Shown here: piece by piece, positions 25,362 to 34,109 of the stretch
Numbering within the stretch: the first letter of the stretch is position 1
How the letters are laid out: each line of letters opens with the position of its first letter
Assembly: GCF_002007115.1 (NCBI RefSeq)
Contig: NZ_MVAD01000005.1
Location: 6,249-70,248, forward strand
Reading direction: 5' to 3'
Source of the DNA: Massilia sp. KIM
GTDB taxonomy: Bacteria; Pseudomonadota; Gammaproteobacteria; Burkholderiales; Burkholderiaceae_D
DNA: 64,000 bases
Position numbers and translations under genes: made by a program
The notes under the pieces: generated by a model
What the model was told of the DNA's origin: nothing
Seen by the model: only the letters and a program-made list of their open reading frames with translations
The model's database searches: none

Positions 25362-25604
25362 ATGAACGATTCCTCTCCCCAGTCCACCTTCCACGGACTG
25401 CCGCTCACGGACGAGCAGAACCGGCAGGTGCTTGCCTATATCCGTCACCAGCAGCATGCGGGCAAGGCGTGGGAAACGCCCGAGCTGGACGCCATGCTGG
25501 ACGATATGCTGAACCCGCCCGAGGTGAGCGACGAGGATGGCGGCGAGATCGACCGCTCGATCGAAACCGAGCGCGCCACCGCCAGTCATGAGGAGCCCGG
25601 CTGA
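25362..25604 (+). CDS. Small acidic hypothetical protein
   Basis: An 80-residue, very acidic cytoplasmic protein with a perfect AGGAGG ribosome site 5 bases before the ATG, which decides the start. It includes LTDEQNRQVLAYIRHQQHAG and a tail rich in Asp and Glu, likely unstructured. The stop codon sits in the 3-base loop of a 7-bp hairpin (25595-25611, GCCCGGC/GCCGGGC). That hairpin could slow ribosomes or act as an RNA 3' structure; it has no T-run. No homologue is recognised. Confidence 0.65.
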   Translation: MNDSSPQSTFHGLPLTDEQNRQVLAYIRHQQHAGKAWETPELDAMLDDMLNPPEVSDEDGGEIDRSIETERATASHEEPG

Positions 25605-25871
25605 GCCGGGCGGCGCCAGGAAAAGCCGATTCTCGGCTAATACTCGTCAATTGCTGTTACACTGGCCGCAGCGCCGCGGTCCGCCGCGTGCTCGCGCGCA
25701 AGCGCCACCCCCGACACGCCCTGAAACGCAGCCCGCCTTTGCCGGCTCCGTTCCTCCTGACCTGGCCGCACATGGCCGGCCCTCCACGCAGCGATCGCAA
25801 CAGGTCGCCCCCTCTTAATCCCACGGTGCATGCCTGTGCATGTCCCGTTGCCCGTCTCTGGAGAATCCCGC

Positions 25872-26138
25872 ATGGCAAAAGAAGAACTGATCGAAATGAA
25901 CGGACTGGTGTCCGAAGTCCTCCCCGAAATGCGTTTCCGTATCGACCTCGATAACGGACACAAGATGATCGCCTATACCTCCGGCCGCATGAAGAAGAAC
26001 CACATCCGCATCCTTGCCGGCGACCGCGTGACGCTCGAGCTCTCGCCCTACGACCTGACCAAGGGCAGGATCGTGTTCCGCCACATCGAAAACCGCATGC
26101 CGTCCAAGCCGCGCAGCGGACCGCCGCGCCGGCGTTGA
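25872..26138 (+). CDS. infA: Translation initiation factor IF-1 (long form)
   Basis: The 88-residue product is an S1/OB-fold initiation factor that binds the ribosomal A site with IF-2 and IF-3. [20 protein letters not shown], then [20 protein letters not shown] and [20 protein letters not shown], are IF-1 hallmarks. It is longer than the 72-residue form by a basic tail ([15 protein letters not shown]). Burkholderiales often carry such a second infA away from the ribosomal protein operon, so this is probably an additional copy. It lies next to a cold-shock gene. The upstream 267 bases show a TACACT box at 25658 but no clear -35. Confidence 0.93.
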   Translation: MAKEELIEMNGLVSEVLPEMRFRIDLDNGHKMIAYTSGRMKKNHIRILAGDRVTLELSPYDLTKGRIVFRHIENRMPSKPRSGPPRRR

Positions 26139-26288
26139 TGTTGTCAACTCAGCAATGGGCGGCGCCTTTTCCTACGCGAGGCCGCGCCCGGCGCTGACAT
26201 CGTCCCTGGTCGGGGCCGCTACTATGGATCGCTTCATGTCTTGCACATGAACTCGTGAGCAGCTCTGTAAATTTTCCTGGGATTGATG

Positions 26289-26498
26289 ATGAATACTGGC
26301 ACCGTGAAATGGTTTAACGATTCAAAAGGCTTCGGCTTCATTACGCCGGACGATGGCAGCGGCGACCTGTTCGCCCACTTCTCCGAAGTACGCAGCGCCG
26401 GATTCAAGTCGCTGAGCGAAGGCCAGCGCGTGAGTTTCGAGGTCGGCAGCAGCCCGAAAGGCCGTCAGGCATCGAACATCCAGCCAGCCAACCTGTGA
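26289..26498 (+). CDS. Cold-shock protein (CspA family)
   Basis: The 69-residue OB-fold protein binds single-stranded RNA and DNA. RNP1-like KGFGFI and RNP2-like DLFAHF are both present. Three in-frame starts (TTG 26283, ATG 26286, ATG 26289) are stacked; [11 protein letters not shown] from 26289 is the normal N terminus of the family. The 150-base upstream region could be the long 5' leader common in cold-shock genes; a TACTAT box near 26220 is the best -10 I can find. A strong terminator follows. Confidence 0.93.
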   Translation: MNTGTVKWFNDSKGFGFITPDDGSGDLFAHFSEVRSAGFKSLSEGQRVSFEVGSSPKGRQASNIQPANL

Positions 26499-26516
26499 AT
26501 CGGCCAGGCGCCCAGT

Positions 26517-26546
26517 AAAAAGGCCCAGCAATGCTGGGCCTTTTTC
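26517..26546 (+). terminator. Rho-independent terminator after the cold-shock gene
   Basis: A perfect stem (AAAAAGGCCCAGC with GCTGGGCCTTTTT, loop AAT) ends in a T-run. It lies 18 bases after the cold-shock stop. The A-run on the 5' side means it can also stop transcription from the opposite gene at 26606-27142. Confidence 0.92.
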
Positions 26547-26605
26547 TTGCGCGCTCGCTGCGCACCGCTGCGATGACGCGGCAGGCGTCATCGCGCCTGG
26601 CCGCT

Positions 26606-27142
26606 TCAACGGCCGATGGTCGCCGTCGCGACGCCCTGGGCGACGCTAGTGGTGCTGGTGGTGACGGTCAGGCCGAACAGCGGCTTGCCGGGCGCGCCTT
26701 CCTTGGTCCATTCGTAGGCCATGGTGCGTACCGAAGCGCCGTCGACCGTGGAGGTCGTGTTGCGCTTCTGTTCGCTGCGGAAGGGGGCGGGCGCATTGCT
26801 GACCAGCTTCTGGAACAGTTCCTGGGCAGGCGCGGCCTGCATGGTCTTGGCATAGACCGCGCACAGGTTCTTGTCGTCATCCAGCACCAGCACGAAGGGG
26901 CCTTGCGGGTGGGGCAGAATCCAGGCTTTGCCGCGTGCACCCTTGAGGAAGACGGCGGCCTTGTCGGCGGCCAGCTCCGGAGCGGCTTTCAGTTGTTTGC
27001 GCAGGCCGCCGAAGTCGTGCAGGTACTTCAGGCAGTGCGACGAATAAATGTCCATGAAGGCCTTGGCCTGCATGTCAGGCGCGGCGATGGCGAGGGTGGG
27101 AAGCAAGGTGCCTCCAAGCGTGACGGCAGCTTTGCGAAGCAT
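26606..27142 (-). CDS. Exported protein of unknown function (NMCC_0638-like)
   Basis: A 178-residue protein with an N-terminal signal sequence (MLRKAAVTLGGTLLPTLAIA, then A) and a mixed alpha/beta mature domain. It contains AFMDIYSSHCLKYLHDFGG and FVLVLDDDKNLCAVYAKTMQ, with two cysteines that might pair. The pattern resembles a small family first named from Neisseria (NMCC_0638), but that comparison is from memory and loose. It shares the bidirectional terminator with the cold-shock gene. No function is known. Confidence 0.7.
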   Translation of the reverse strand: MLRKAAVTLGGTLLPTLAIAAPDMQAKAFMDIYSSHCLKYLHDFGGLRKQLKAAPELAADKAAVFLKGARGKAWILPHPQGPFVLVLDDDKNLCAVYAKTMQAAPAQELFQKLVSNAPAPFRSEQKRNTTSTVDGASVRTMAYEWTKEGAPGKPLFGLTVTTSTTSVAQGVATATIGR

Positions 27143-27297
27143 GGGGTGGGACTCCGGCTGGTTAATGGGATACCCAACTATAACAATTTCGACAAAATTG
27201 CCCGGGTTGCAAACCGGCAATCGAACGCACCCCACCGCCATCGATTGGCAGTAGATATCTTTCGCCTTATCAACATCGGTTTGGTAGCATCTCGCCC

Positions 27298-28584
27298 ATG
27301 ACTGATTTTTCCGCCACCACGGCCACGCCTCCGCGTATCCGCCGTCGCCAGATCCTGGCGCTTGTCCTGCTGGTCGTTACCGGCGTCATCAATTACCTCG
27401 ACCGCGCCACCCTGGCGGTCGCCAATGAATTCATCCGGGCGGACCTCGGGCTTTCGCTTGGCCAGATGGGCCTGCTGTTGTCCGCGTTCTCGTGGAGCTA
27501 TGCCCTGTGCCAGCTTCCGGTGGGCGCGCTGGTGGACAAGATCGGGCCGCGCTGGCTGCTGGGCATGGGGCTGGTGGTGTGGTCGCTGGCACAGATGGCC
27601 GGCGGTTTCGCTTCCACCTTCGGCTTTTTCGTGCTGGCGCGCATCGTGCTCGGGATTGGCGAGGCGCCGCAGTTCCCGGCCGCGGCGCGCGTGGTCAGCA
27701 ACTGGTTCCCGCCGCGTTCACGGGGCACGCCGACCGGCATCTTCAACTCGGCCTCGCCGCTCGGCGTGGCGCTGGCGCCCCTGTGCCTGTCGCCGCTGAT
27801 CGCGGCCACTAGCTGGCATTGGGCCTTCTACGTGACCGGGGCCATGGGCCTGGTCGCCGCGGTGGTCTGGGTCAGCCTGTACCGGGATCCGGTGCGCGAA
27901 GAGCTGACCGAGGAGGAGCGCGCCTATCTCGACGCCGAGCAGAAGGTCGAGGCGGCCCCTCAGATGGGCTTCGCGGCCTGGGCGGCGCTGTTCCGCCACC
28001 GCGCTACCTGGGGCATGCTGCTGGGCTTCTTCGGCTCGGTCTACCTGAACTGGGTGTTCCTGACCTGGCTGCCGGGCTACCTGCGCACCGAGCGCAAGAT
28101 GGACCTGGCCTATGCGGGGCTGGCCGCCACCGTTCCTTTCCTGTGCGGCTTCTTGGGCGCGCTGATCGCGGGCTGGGCCTCGGACCGGGTGGCGCGCATG
28201 GCGAAGTCTCCGGTGTCGGGACGCCGGACGGCGGTGGTGGTGTCGATGCTGGGCATGGTCGGCTTCACGATCCCGGCGGCCCTGGTCGAGAGCAACGTGG
28301 CGGCGATCGCGTGCATCTCGGTGGTCATCTTCCTGGCCAATGCGTCTTCGGCCTGCTCGTGGTCGCTGGCCACGGTGGCCGCGCCGCCGAGCCGTGTGGC
28401 TTCCCTGGGCGCGATCCAGAATTTCGGTGGCTTCCTGGGTGGGGCGCTGGCGCCCATCCTCACCGGTTTCATCGCGCAGAGCTGGTCCTTCGTGCCGGCC
28501 TTGCTCACCGGCGCGGGCATCGCCTTCCTGGGCGCCATGTGCTACCAGTTCCTGGTAGTGAAGCCGATTCCAGAGCACGGCTGA
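27298..28584 (+). CDS. MFS transporter, anion:cation symporter type
   Basis: The 428-residue permease has about 12 transmembrane helices. Helix 1 includes GVINYLDRATLAVANEFI, the signature of the ACS group (sugar-acid transporters such as GudP, ExuT and DgoT). The cytoplasmic loop between helices 2 and 3 has LVDKIGPRWLLGMG, and the central loop is charged (REELTEEERAYLDAEQKVEA). A carboxylate such as a sugar acid is the likely substrate, taken up with protons. No catabolic genes are adjacent, so it cannot be narrowed. Confidence 0.9.
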   Translation: MTDFSATTATPPRIRRRQILALVLLVVTGVINYLDRATLAVANEFIRADLGLSLGQMGLLLSAFSWSYALCQLPVGALVDKIGPRWLLGMGLVVWSLAQMAGGFASTFGFFVLARIVLGIGEAPQFPAAARVVSNWFPPRSRGTPTGIFNSASPLGVALAPLCLSPLIAATSWHWAFYVTGAMGLVAAVVWVSLYRDPVREELTEEERAYLDAEQKVEAAPQMGFAAWAALFRHRATWGMLLGFFGSVYLNWVFLTWLPGYLRTERKMDLAYAGLAATVPFLCGFLGALIAGWASDRVARMAKSPVSGRRTAVVVSMLGMVGFTIPAALVESNVAAIACISVVIFLANASSACSWSLATVAAPPSRVASLGAIQNFGGFLGGALAPILTGFIAQSWSFVPALLTGAGIAFLGAMCYQFLVVKPIPEHG

Positions 28585-28705
28585 GCGCGTCGTTGTAAAA
28601 AGCGAACAACACGCTAGCTGATTGACCTCATCAGGATGCGTCCCAGGTTTTTCCTTCATGTTCGATCGCGGCCGGCCACGAGCCTGGCCGCCATCGGGCA
28701 TTTCC

Positions 28706-29350
28706 TTATTTCCGGGCCGCTTCGTGCATCGCCTTTTCGGCGTTAAAGCCGTCGTGATTCTCGAAGACGCCCATGAAACCCGGGACTGTTTCGGCGCGCG
28801 ACCAGTCGCGTTGAAGCTCGCAGTACATCTGGACCCGGCTGATGAGTGTCACGCCCGCTTGCTCCATGCGGCGCAGCGCCGCCTCGTGTGCGGCAAGCGA
28901 GGTACCTCCCACCGCATCGACCGGCACGTAGACCTCGTAGCCCTCCTGGATCGCGTCGAGCGCGGGAAAGGTCAGGCAGGCCTCGGTCCACAGCGCGGTC
29001 ATGATCAGCTTGCGCCGGCCGAGCGCCTTGACCGCTTCCTTGAATTCGGTGTCCTCCCAGCTGTTGATGGAAGTGCGGTCGTAGGTCGGCAGGTGGCCAA
29101 GCACGTCCTGCAGCTCGGCGATCGGAGGCTTGTTGCGGCCGGTCGCGACATTGACGGTCGAGTGGATGATCGGGAGCTTGTAGTTCAGGGCCGCCTTGGC
29201 GGTGCTGACGATGTTGAACACCAGTTCATCGCGTGGCATTGAACGGATAGACGAGACCTGGACCGGCTGGTAATCGATGATGATCAGCGCCGCATTTTCG
29301 GGGGTCAGCAAATGATCGGTATGCGGATTGCGGATTTTTTCGGTGGTCAT
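28706..29350 (-). CDS. Isochorismatase-like hydrolase (YcaC group)
   Basis: The 214-residue cysteine hydrolase has nucleophile C125 in ALWTEACLTFPALDAI and the assisting aspartate D26 in LIIIDYQ. The arrangement and LTFPALDAI are those of the YcaC-like branch, whose natural substrate is unknown. It lacks the extra domain of EntB. The gene stands at the left edge of a stretch of oxidoreductase and stress-type genes (29.9-35.0 kb). The ATG is preceded by AGGAG within about 11 bases. Confidence 0.9.
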   Translation of the reverse strand: MTTEKIRNPHTDHLLTPENAALIIIDYQPVQVSSIRSMPRDELVFNIVSTAKAALNYKLPIIHSTVNVATGRNKPPIAELQDVLGHLPTYDRTSINSWEDTEFKEAVKALGRRKLIMTALWTEACLTFPALDAIQEGYEVYVPVDAVGGTSLAAHEAALRRMEQAGVTLISRVQMYCELQRDWSRAETVPGFMGVFENHDGFNAEKAMHEAARK

Positions 29351-29648
29351 GATTTCTACGCTCCTTGCGGTGATGGGATGAATATCCGGGCAGGCTGGGC
29401 GAATACCGCATTACCTGAACGGCTATTGTGCTGTTCCTGACCGCGTTTCGATAGCGCCATCCGCCGGCAAGTTGCGTCGCGCGGCATGCAACCCCGCGTG
29501 CAAACGCAGTCATGCCATCCGGCGTTCCCGGACCGGCAACCCAGCTTGTCGTTCGCCGCTACTACCGTCAACGAACGCACGACAGCACAATCCAGGTTCC
29601 GGCAACACGCCGACCCGGTGCTGCCCGGCAGATCTCAACGGAGAGCAT

Positions 29649-29900
29649 ATGAACCAGAACGGCAAGCTTGTTCTAATGGACAGGGCCAAGGGACGCTTCG
29701 GCTTGTTAGTCGAGGAAAGTGGCTACCTGCTGGCCGAGCAGCTGGATGCCCAGCCGATGGCGGTCGGCGGGACATTGTCCGGTTCGATGGACACGGTCGG
29801 CATCGAAACGCTGACCGATACCGCCACAGGCATGGAGTACAGCGTCTTCATCCTGGCGTATGGGCTGTCGCGCGAAGCCGTGGAGGAGGAACTCAGCTAA
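29649..29900 (+). CDS. Small hypothetical protein
   Basis: An 83-residue beta-rich soluble protein (GRFGLLVEESGYLLAEQLDA, then GGTLSGSMDTVGIETLTDTA) ending in an acidic helix. GGAGAG lies about 5 bases upstream of the ATG. Its stop overlaps the stop of the convergent hydrolase gene by 4 bases. The 298 bases before it, up to the isochorismatase-like gene, hold no further gene or structure that I can support. No family is recognised. Confidence 0.65.
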   Translation: MNQNGKLVLMDRAKGRFGLLVEESGYLLAEQLDAQPMAVGGTLSGSMDTVGIETLTDTATGMEYSVFILAYGLSREAVEEELS

Positions 29901-30856
29901 GAGGCGTCTCGAACGCGCGCCCCCGTCGGGCGCAGGCAATCATCGTACATTGCCGCCAGGTGGGCAATGGCTTCGTCTACGTATTCCGGTTTGTCGTACA
30001 TGTCGTAGTGGTCGGCGCCGTCGATCACAACGAAGTCGCGGCGATTGCGTGCACGTTCCCACAAGGCTTTGCCAGCTTCGTGCGAGAAAGTGGTTCCGAG
30101 TTTTCCGCCAACGATCACCTGGAGCGGCTGTACCAGCAGTTCGCTGGCGAGATGGAAGGCATCGAAGCCCAGCAGGAGCGCATCGCTGATGAACAGACGC
30201 TGGTTGCTGCGATTCCCATGATGGCCGCGTGGCGTGGCGTAATAGTCGATGGCATTGAGCAAGCTCGGATCAGCGACCCCCGCAGCCTGCGCTTCCTCAG
30301 GACTGGGCAGCCAGGCAACGCGGCGCCGCTCCTGGCCCCGCGCCTCGGCTGTGCGCTGGCGGCCGACCGCCACCAGCATCTCCTCGACGGCGCCGGCCTG
30401 CGGCTGCATGCGCCGGAAGGCCGTGCCGATATCGTTGGCAACGACCGTGCCTACCGCCTTGAACCTGCGCTCGATCAGCGCCGCATTCACGGCATAGCCG
30501 CCTCCGGCGCAGATGCCGAGCAGGCCGATCGCTTCTTCGTCGACGAAGGGCTGCGTTACCAGGAAGTCGACGGCGCAGCGGATGTCCTCGACACGCACGG
30601 CCGGATTTTCGGCATCTCGCGGCAAACCGCCGCTCTCGCCCTGGCAGGACGGATCGAACACGAGGCTCAGGTAACCGCGCTGCGCCAGCTTCTGCGCGTA
30701 AGTCGCACCGGCCTGCTCCTTGACGCTGCTGCCGGGGCCGACCACCACGATGGAAGGGTAGGTCCCGTCTTCGCGGAAGCCCGGAGGCAGGCGCAGATCG
30801 CCGACGATGTCCGTGCCATTGTTCTTGAAGGTAATACGTCGACATTCCACCGTCAT
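29897..30856 (-). CDS. Alpha/beta hydrolase with cysteine nucleophile (YcjY-like)
   Basis: The 319-residue alpha/beta-hydrolase has a nucleophile elbow GICAGGG, so the nucleophile is Cys116 rather than serine, as in dienelactone hydrolase and the YcjY/DltD-like group. The oxyanion and early loops are seen in VVVGPGSSVKEQ and FDPSCQGESGG, and the catalytic histidine is probably in DGADHYDMYDK. A thiol nucleophile suits esters or lactones. It lies 124 bases from a LysR gene and runs the same way. Confidence 0.85.
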   Translation of the reverse strand: MTVECRRITFKNNGTDIVGDLRLPPGFREDGTYPSIVVVGPGSSVKEQAGATYAQKLAQRGYLSLVFDPSCQGESGGLPRDAENPAVRVEDIRCAVDFLVTQPFVDEEAIGLLGICAGGGYAVNAALIERRFKAVGTVVANDIGTAFRRMQPQAGAVEEMLVAVGRQRTAEARGQERRRVAWLPSPEEAQAAGVADPSLLNAIDYYATPRGHHGNRSNQRLFISDALLLGFDAFHLASELLVQPLQVIVGGKLGTTFSHEAGKALWERARNRRDFVVIDGADHYDMYDKPEYVDEAIAHLAAMYDDCLRPTGARVRDAS

Positions 30857-30980
30857 GATGTCCTCCTCGGTATGCGTGGGAATATACCCCGTCCGATCAC
30901 ACCTCGGTAGCGACCGGTGCAGCGCAGCTGCGTCGCGCGCAGCGGAACGTTCTGAAGAGTCAAGACGACGTGCAAGCGCT

Positions 30981-31865
30981 TCAAGAGGCCTGCGTCTTGT
31001 CGAAATACTCGATCAGCAGTTCGGTGAGGGTGCGCACTTTTGCGGTGGTGCGCTGGCCGGGCGGACGCACTACGTAGGCGCTAGCCGGCGGCAGGGAGTG
31101 ATTGGATAGGACCGCTACCAGTGACCCGGCATTCAGGTGTTCGCGAACCAGGCCAGTGGGTAGGCAAGCGATGCCCAGTCCGGCCAGCGTGGCAGCAAGG
31201 AGGGCGTTGCAATTGTCAGCCTTGAAGCGCCCTTGCGGGCGCACTGCGACCCTAGTATCTCCGTTCATGAGATACCACGCTTCAGTGCCCTGCATGAGGG
31301 CCTGATGGTGTTGGAGTTCTTCCAATGTCTCCGGGGAACCGTGCTCGGCGACGTAGGCCGGGCTGGCCACAACCGTTCGATAGATCGGGCCGACGCGTCG
31401 CGCGACCAGGGTGGAGTCTTGCAGGTAGCCGAGCCGAATCGCACAATCGTAGCCTTCCGCGATCAGATCGACGACCTGATCAGTGTATGAGGTCTGGATG
31501 TTCAGCAGTGGATGACGCCGCGCCATTTCAGCGATCACAGGTGCAAAATGCGTCGAGCCGAAGGACAGTGGCGCGGAGATACGCAGCCGTCCGCGCAGGT
31601 CGCCTGCTGGATGGATGGCTTCTCGCGCAAGATCCATCTCTGCACAGGCCCGGGACGCGTAGTGCATGAAGGTCAAGCCAGCCTCGGTCAGCGCCGCGCC
31701 ACGCGAAGTGCGCGACAGTAGCTGCAGTCCCAACTCGTCTTCAAGACGGGCGAGGCGCCGGCTGACGACCGATTTTGACAAGGCGAGTCGCGAGGCTGCC
31801 GGCGAAATTCCGCCGGCGCCGGCAACCTCGACGAAGGTCTGCAGCACTTCGATATCCACTTTCAT
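30981..31865 (-). CDS. LysR-family regulator, coupled to pirin gene
   Basis: The 294-residue regulator has a helix-turn-helix (VDIEVLQTFVEVAGAGGISP, then SVVSRRLARLEDELGLQLL) and an effector domain. Its ATG overlaps the stop of the upstream pirin gene (ATGA, 31862-31865), so the two are translationally coupled. It is closely similar to the LysR at 34110-34988 along the whole length (for example HPLLNIQTSYTDQVVDLIAE against HPLLRIQASYSDRVVDLISE), marking the pair as duplicates. The pirin and the hydrolase downstream are the likely targets. Confidence 0.92.
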   Translation of the reverse strand: MKVDIEVLQTFVEVAGAGGISPAASRLALSKSVVSRRLARLEDELGLQLLSRTSRGAALTEAGLTFMHYASRACAEMDLAREAIHPAGDLRGRLRISAPLSFGSTHFAPVIAEMARRHPLLNIQTSYTDQVVDLIAEGYDCAIRLGYLQDSTLVARRVGPIYRTVVASPAYVAEHGSPETLEELQHHQALMQGTEAWYLMNGDTRVAVRPQGRFKADNCNALLAATLAGLGIACLPTGLVREHLNAGSLVAVLSNHSLPPASAYVVRPPGQRTTAKVRTLTELLIEYFDKTQAS

Positions 31866-32773
31866 ACTCCCGTTCCGTCCGCACCGCCATGTCCGGCCGG
31901 ATGAGGCAGGGGGATGAGCTGCCCGAAGCGGCCGCTTTGCAGGTCGCGGAACGCCGCCTGTATCTCCGCCTCGGTATTCATGACGAAAGGACCGTGGCCG
32001 GCGATCGGCTCATCGATCGGCTCGCCGCTGAGGACCAGGATACTGCAGTGCGTATTCGCTTCGATCCGCAGCATCGTGCCGGTGCTGCCGGCCAGCGCCC
32101 ACTGGGTTTCGCGGAGCACGTCGGTCTGCCCGAGCAGGGCGGTGCCGCGGATCATGATGAACAAGGCCGTCCTTCCCGCCTTCAGAGGCAGGGTGACCGT
32201 CATGCCCGCATCCAGGCGCAGGTCCCATACATCGATTCCCGTGAAGGTGCGCGCCGGTCCCTTGCGGCCGGCAAAATCACCGGCGATGAGGCGCAGCCGG
32301 CCGGCATCGGCGGGCAGGGGAAGGACGGGAATGTCCGCGGAGCGTATCGACTGGTAAGCGGGCGGCGCTAATTTGTGGCGCCGCGGCAGGTTGACCCATA
32401 ACTGCACCATCTCCAGCATCCCTCCCGCGCGTGTGAAGGCCTCGGAATGGAATTCCTCATGCAGGATGCCCGATCCGGCCGTCATCCATTGGACGTCGCC
32501 AGGACCGATCACGCCACCCCCGCCGTTGGAATCGCGGTGTGCCAATTCACCCTGGTACACGATGGTGACGGTTTCGAAGCCGCGGTGCGGATGCTGGCCG
32601 ACGCCGCGCGGCTGCGGCGATGGGGAAAACTCCGCCGGCCCCGCATGGTCGAGCAGCAGGAAGGGACTGATCTGCTGCGCCATGTCGCGGTAGGAAAACA
32701 GGGTGCGTACCGGGAAGCCATCCCCGACCCAATGCGGACGCGGTGCGCTAAAGACGCCAATGATGGATTTCAT
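31862..32773 (-). CDS. Pirin family protein
   Basis: The 303-residue protein has two cupin domains. The metal-binding set is H61 and H63 in HPHRGFET and H105 and E107 in ILHEEFHSE, matching the Fe-binding residues of human pirin. Bacterial pirins include quercetinases and regulators of pyruvate metabolism; the substrate here is unknown. The downstream LysR gene starts inside its stop codon. Pirin genes in this setting are often induced by oxidative or electrophilic stress; that is an inference. Confidence 0.92.
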   Translation of the reverse strand: MKSIIGVFSAPRPHWVGDGFPVRTLFSYRDMAQQISPFLLLDHAGPAEFSPSPQPRGVGQHPHRGFETVTIVYQGELAHRDSNGGGGVIGPGDVQWMTAGSGILHEEFHSEAFTRAGGMLEMVQLWVNLPRRHKLAPPAYQSIRSADIPVLPLPADAGRLRLIAGDFAGRKGPARTFTGIDVWDLRLDAGMTVTLPLKAGRTALFIMIRGTALLGQTDVLRETQWALAGSTGTMLRIEANTHCSILVLSGEPIDEPIAGHGPFVMNTEAEIQAAFRDLQSGRFGQLIPLPHPAGHGGADGTGV

Positions 32774-33349
32774 TTTGCTTCCCTCTAAGATTGGAACTCA
32801 TGTTAGTGAACCCGGCAACAGGTAAGGACCTCCGCATGCCGAACTCAAAGCTGAGCCAAGTTATCGGCCTCCGACGAGCGGAGGGGTAGTCGGGTTAAAC
32901 CGGCGACTTGTTGACTCGTAGAGCGTTTTGTCAGTGATGGGTCGGCCGCTTGTACCTGTATCCGGTAGCAACTGCCATGCCAATGATGTATATGGTGCGA
33001 CGCCGCATCACGCTCTTCAGCGCGAAACCGAAGTTAAGGTGCAAAAAATGGCGCATCGCAGCATTCATTGCGGGGAATTTGGTTTTATCAAATAGTAATT
33101 TTTTCCGGTAGCGTGTTTACGACTCTACGAAAAGATGAAATGTACGCGCAGACGACGTATGCAGAAGGAGGACCTTCGTGGCGGCCTGGTCGAGGTCCCG
33201 ACACGCCGGGCGTTCCGCTTTCCGCAACATAGTGTGGTGATTTTCGGGGCTAGGAGCCGCCATTCCAGATCGTTACGATGCGCACTATTCGCATGACTTG
33301 ACAGCGCATGCCATGGGTAGTCCGACAACCGTATATGGAGAGTTATAGA
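32774..33349 (+). other. Intergenic region of 576 bases, no gene supported
   Basis: No frame longer than about 40 codons with a ribosome site is seen on either strand. The region separates divergent pirin and SDR genes and must carry both promoters. A pseudopalindrome ATGCG-N7-CGCAT at 33278-33294 lies about 55 bases upstream of the SDR start and could be a LysR operator. A TTGACA at 33298-33303 has no matching -10 at the usual distance. The middle is more AT-rich than the surroundings. Confidence 0.4.
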
Positions 33350-34090
33350 ATGATTGATCTGAAGGGTAAGCGTGCACTGGTCACCGGAGGTTCGCGCGGA
33401 ATTGGCGCGGCGATCGCATTGGCGCTGGCGGAAAACGGCGCCAACGTCGCGTTCACCTACCGCACGGAGGCCGGCAAAGCGCAGGCCATGGCCGCTTCCA
33501 TCGAAGGGCTGGGCCGCCGCGCTATCGCGATCCAGGCTGACAGCGCCGATCCGGAAGCGATCACGCGTTCCGTCGACCTGGCTGTCGATGCACTTGGCGG
33601 ACTCGATATCCTCGTCAACAGCGCAGCCGTCGGCCTGAATGGAATGATTGCCGATCTCGATATCGACGCTTACCAGGCGATGATGGATGTGAACGTGCGT
33701 GCTCCGCTCCTGTATGCCAAAGCGGTCATCCCGCATCTGGGCGCTGGCGGCCGTATCGTCTCGATCGGATCGGGTTTGGGAGAGCGGGTGCCCTTTCCGG
33801 GCGTGACGGCGTATGCAATGTCCAAGTCGGCCCTGCTCTCGTTTACCCGCGGGCTGGCGCGTGAACTCGGCCCGCAGGGAATCACTGTCAATCTCGTGCA
33901 GCCCGGCTCCACCGACACGGATGCGAATCCGGCCGACGGCCCGGCTGCCGACTTCCAGCGCGGCATGACGGCCCTGGGACGCTTCGGTGAGCCCAGGGAA
34001 GTCGCGAACGCGGTGGTGTTCCTGGCCAGCCCGGCGGCCAGCGTGATCACGGGTGCCATCCTTACCGCCGATGGTGGCGCGCTCGCCTGA
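33350..34090 (+). CDS. SDR family oxidoreductase
   Basis: The 246-residue short-chain dehydrogenase has TGGSRGIG at 13-20, an NSAAV segment in place of the usual NNAG, the serine in SIGSGLGE and the catalytic YAMSK. GGAG lies 9 bases before the ATG at 33350; the frame is open further upstream, but that has no ribosome site. The 19-base gap to the next LysR gene suggests co-transcription. The SDR-LysR order mirrors the divergent SDR/LysR pair at 47.8-49.6 kb. The substrate is unknown. Confidence 0.92.
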   Translation: MIDLKGKRALVTGGSRGIGAAIALALAENGANVAFTYRTEAGKAQAMAASIEGLGRRAIAIQADSADPEAITRSVDLAVDALGGLDILVNSAAVGLNGMIADLDIDAYQAMMDVNVRAPLLYAKAVIPHLGAGGRIVSIGSGLGERVPFPGVTAYAMSKSALLSFTRGLARELGPQGITVNLVQPGSTDTDANPADGPAADFQRGMTALGRFGEPREVANAVVFLASPAASVITGAILTADGGALA

Positions 34091-34109
34091 GTGCAAAGGA
34101 AAGACGGAA

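Noticed and set aside
33298..33303. TTGACA as -35 of the SDR gene
   Set aside because: No -10 hexamer at 15-19 bases downstream.
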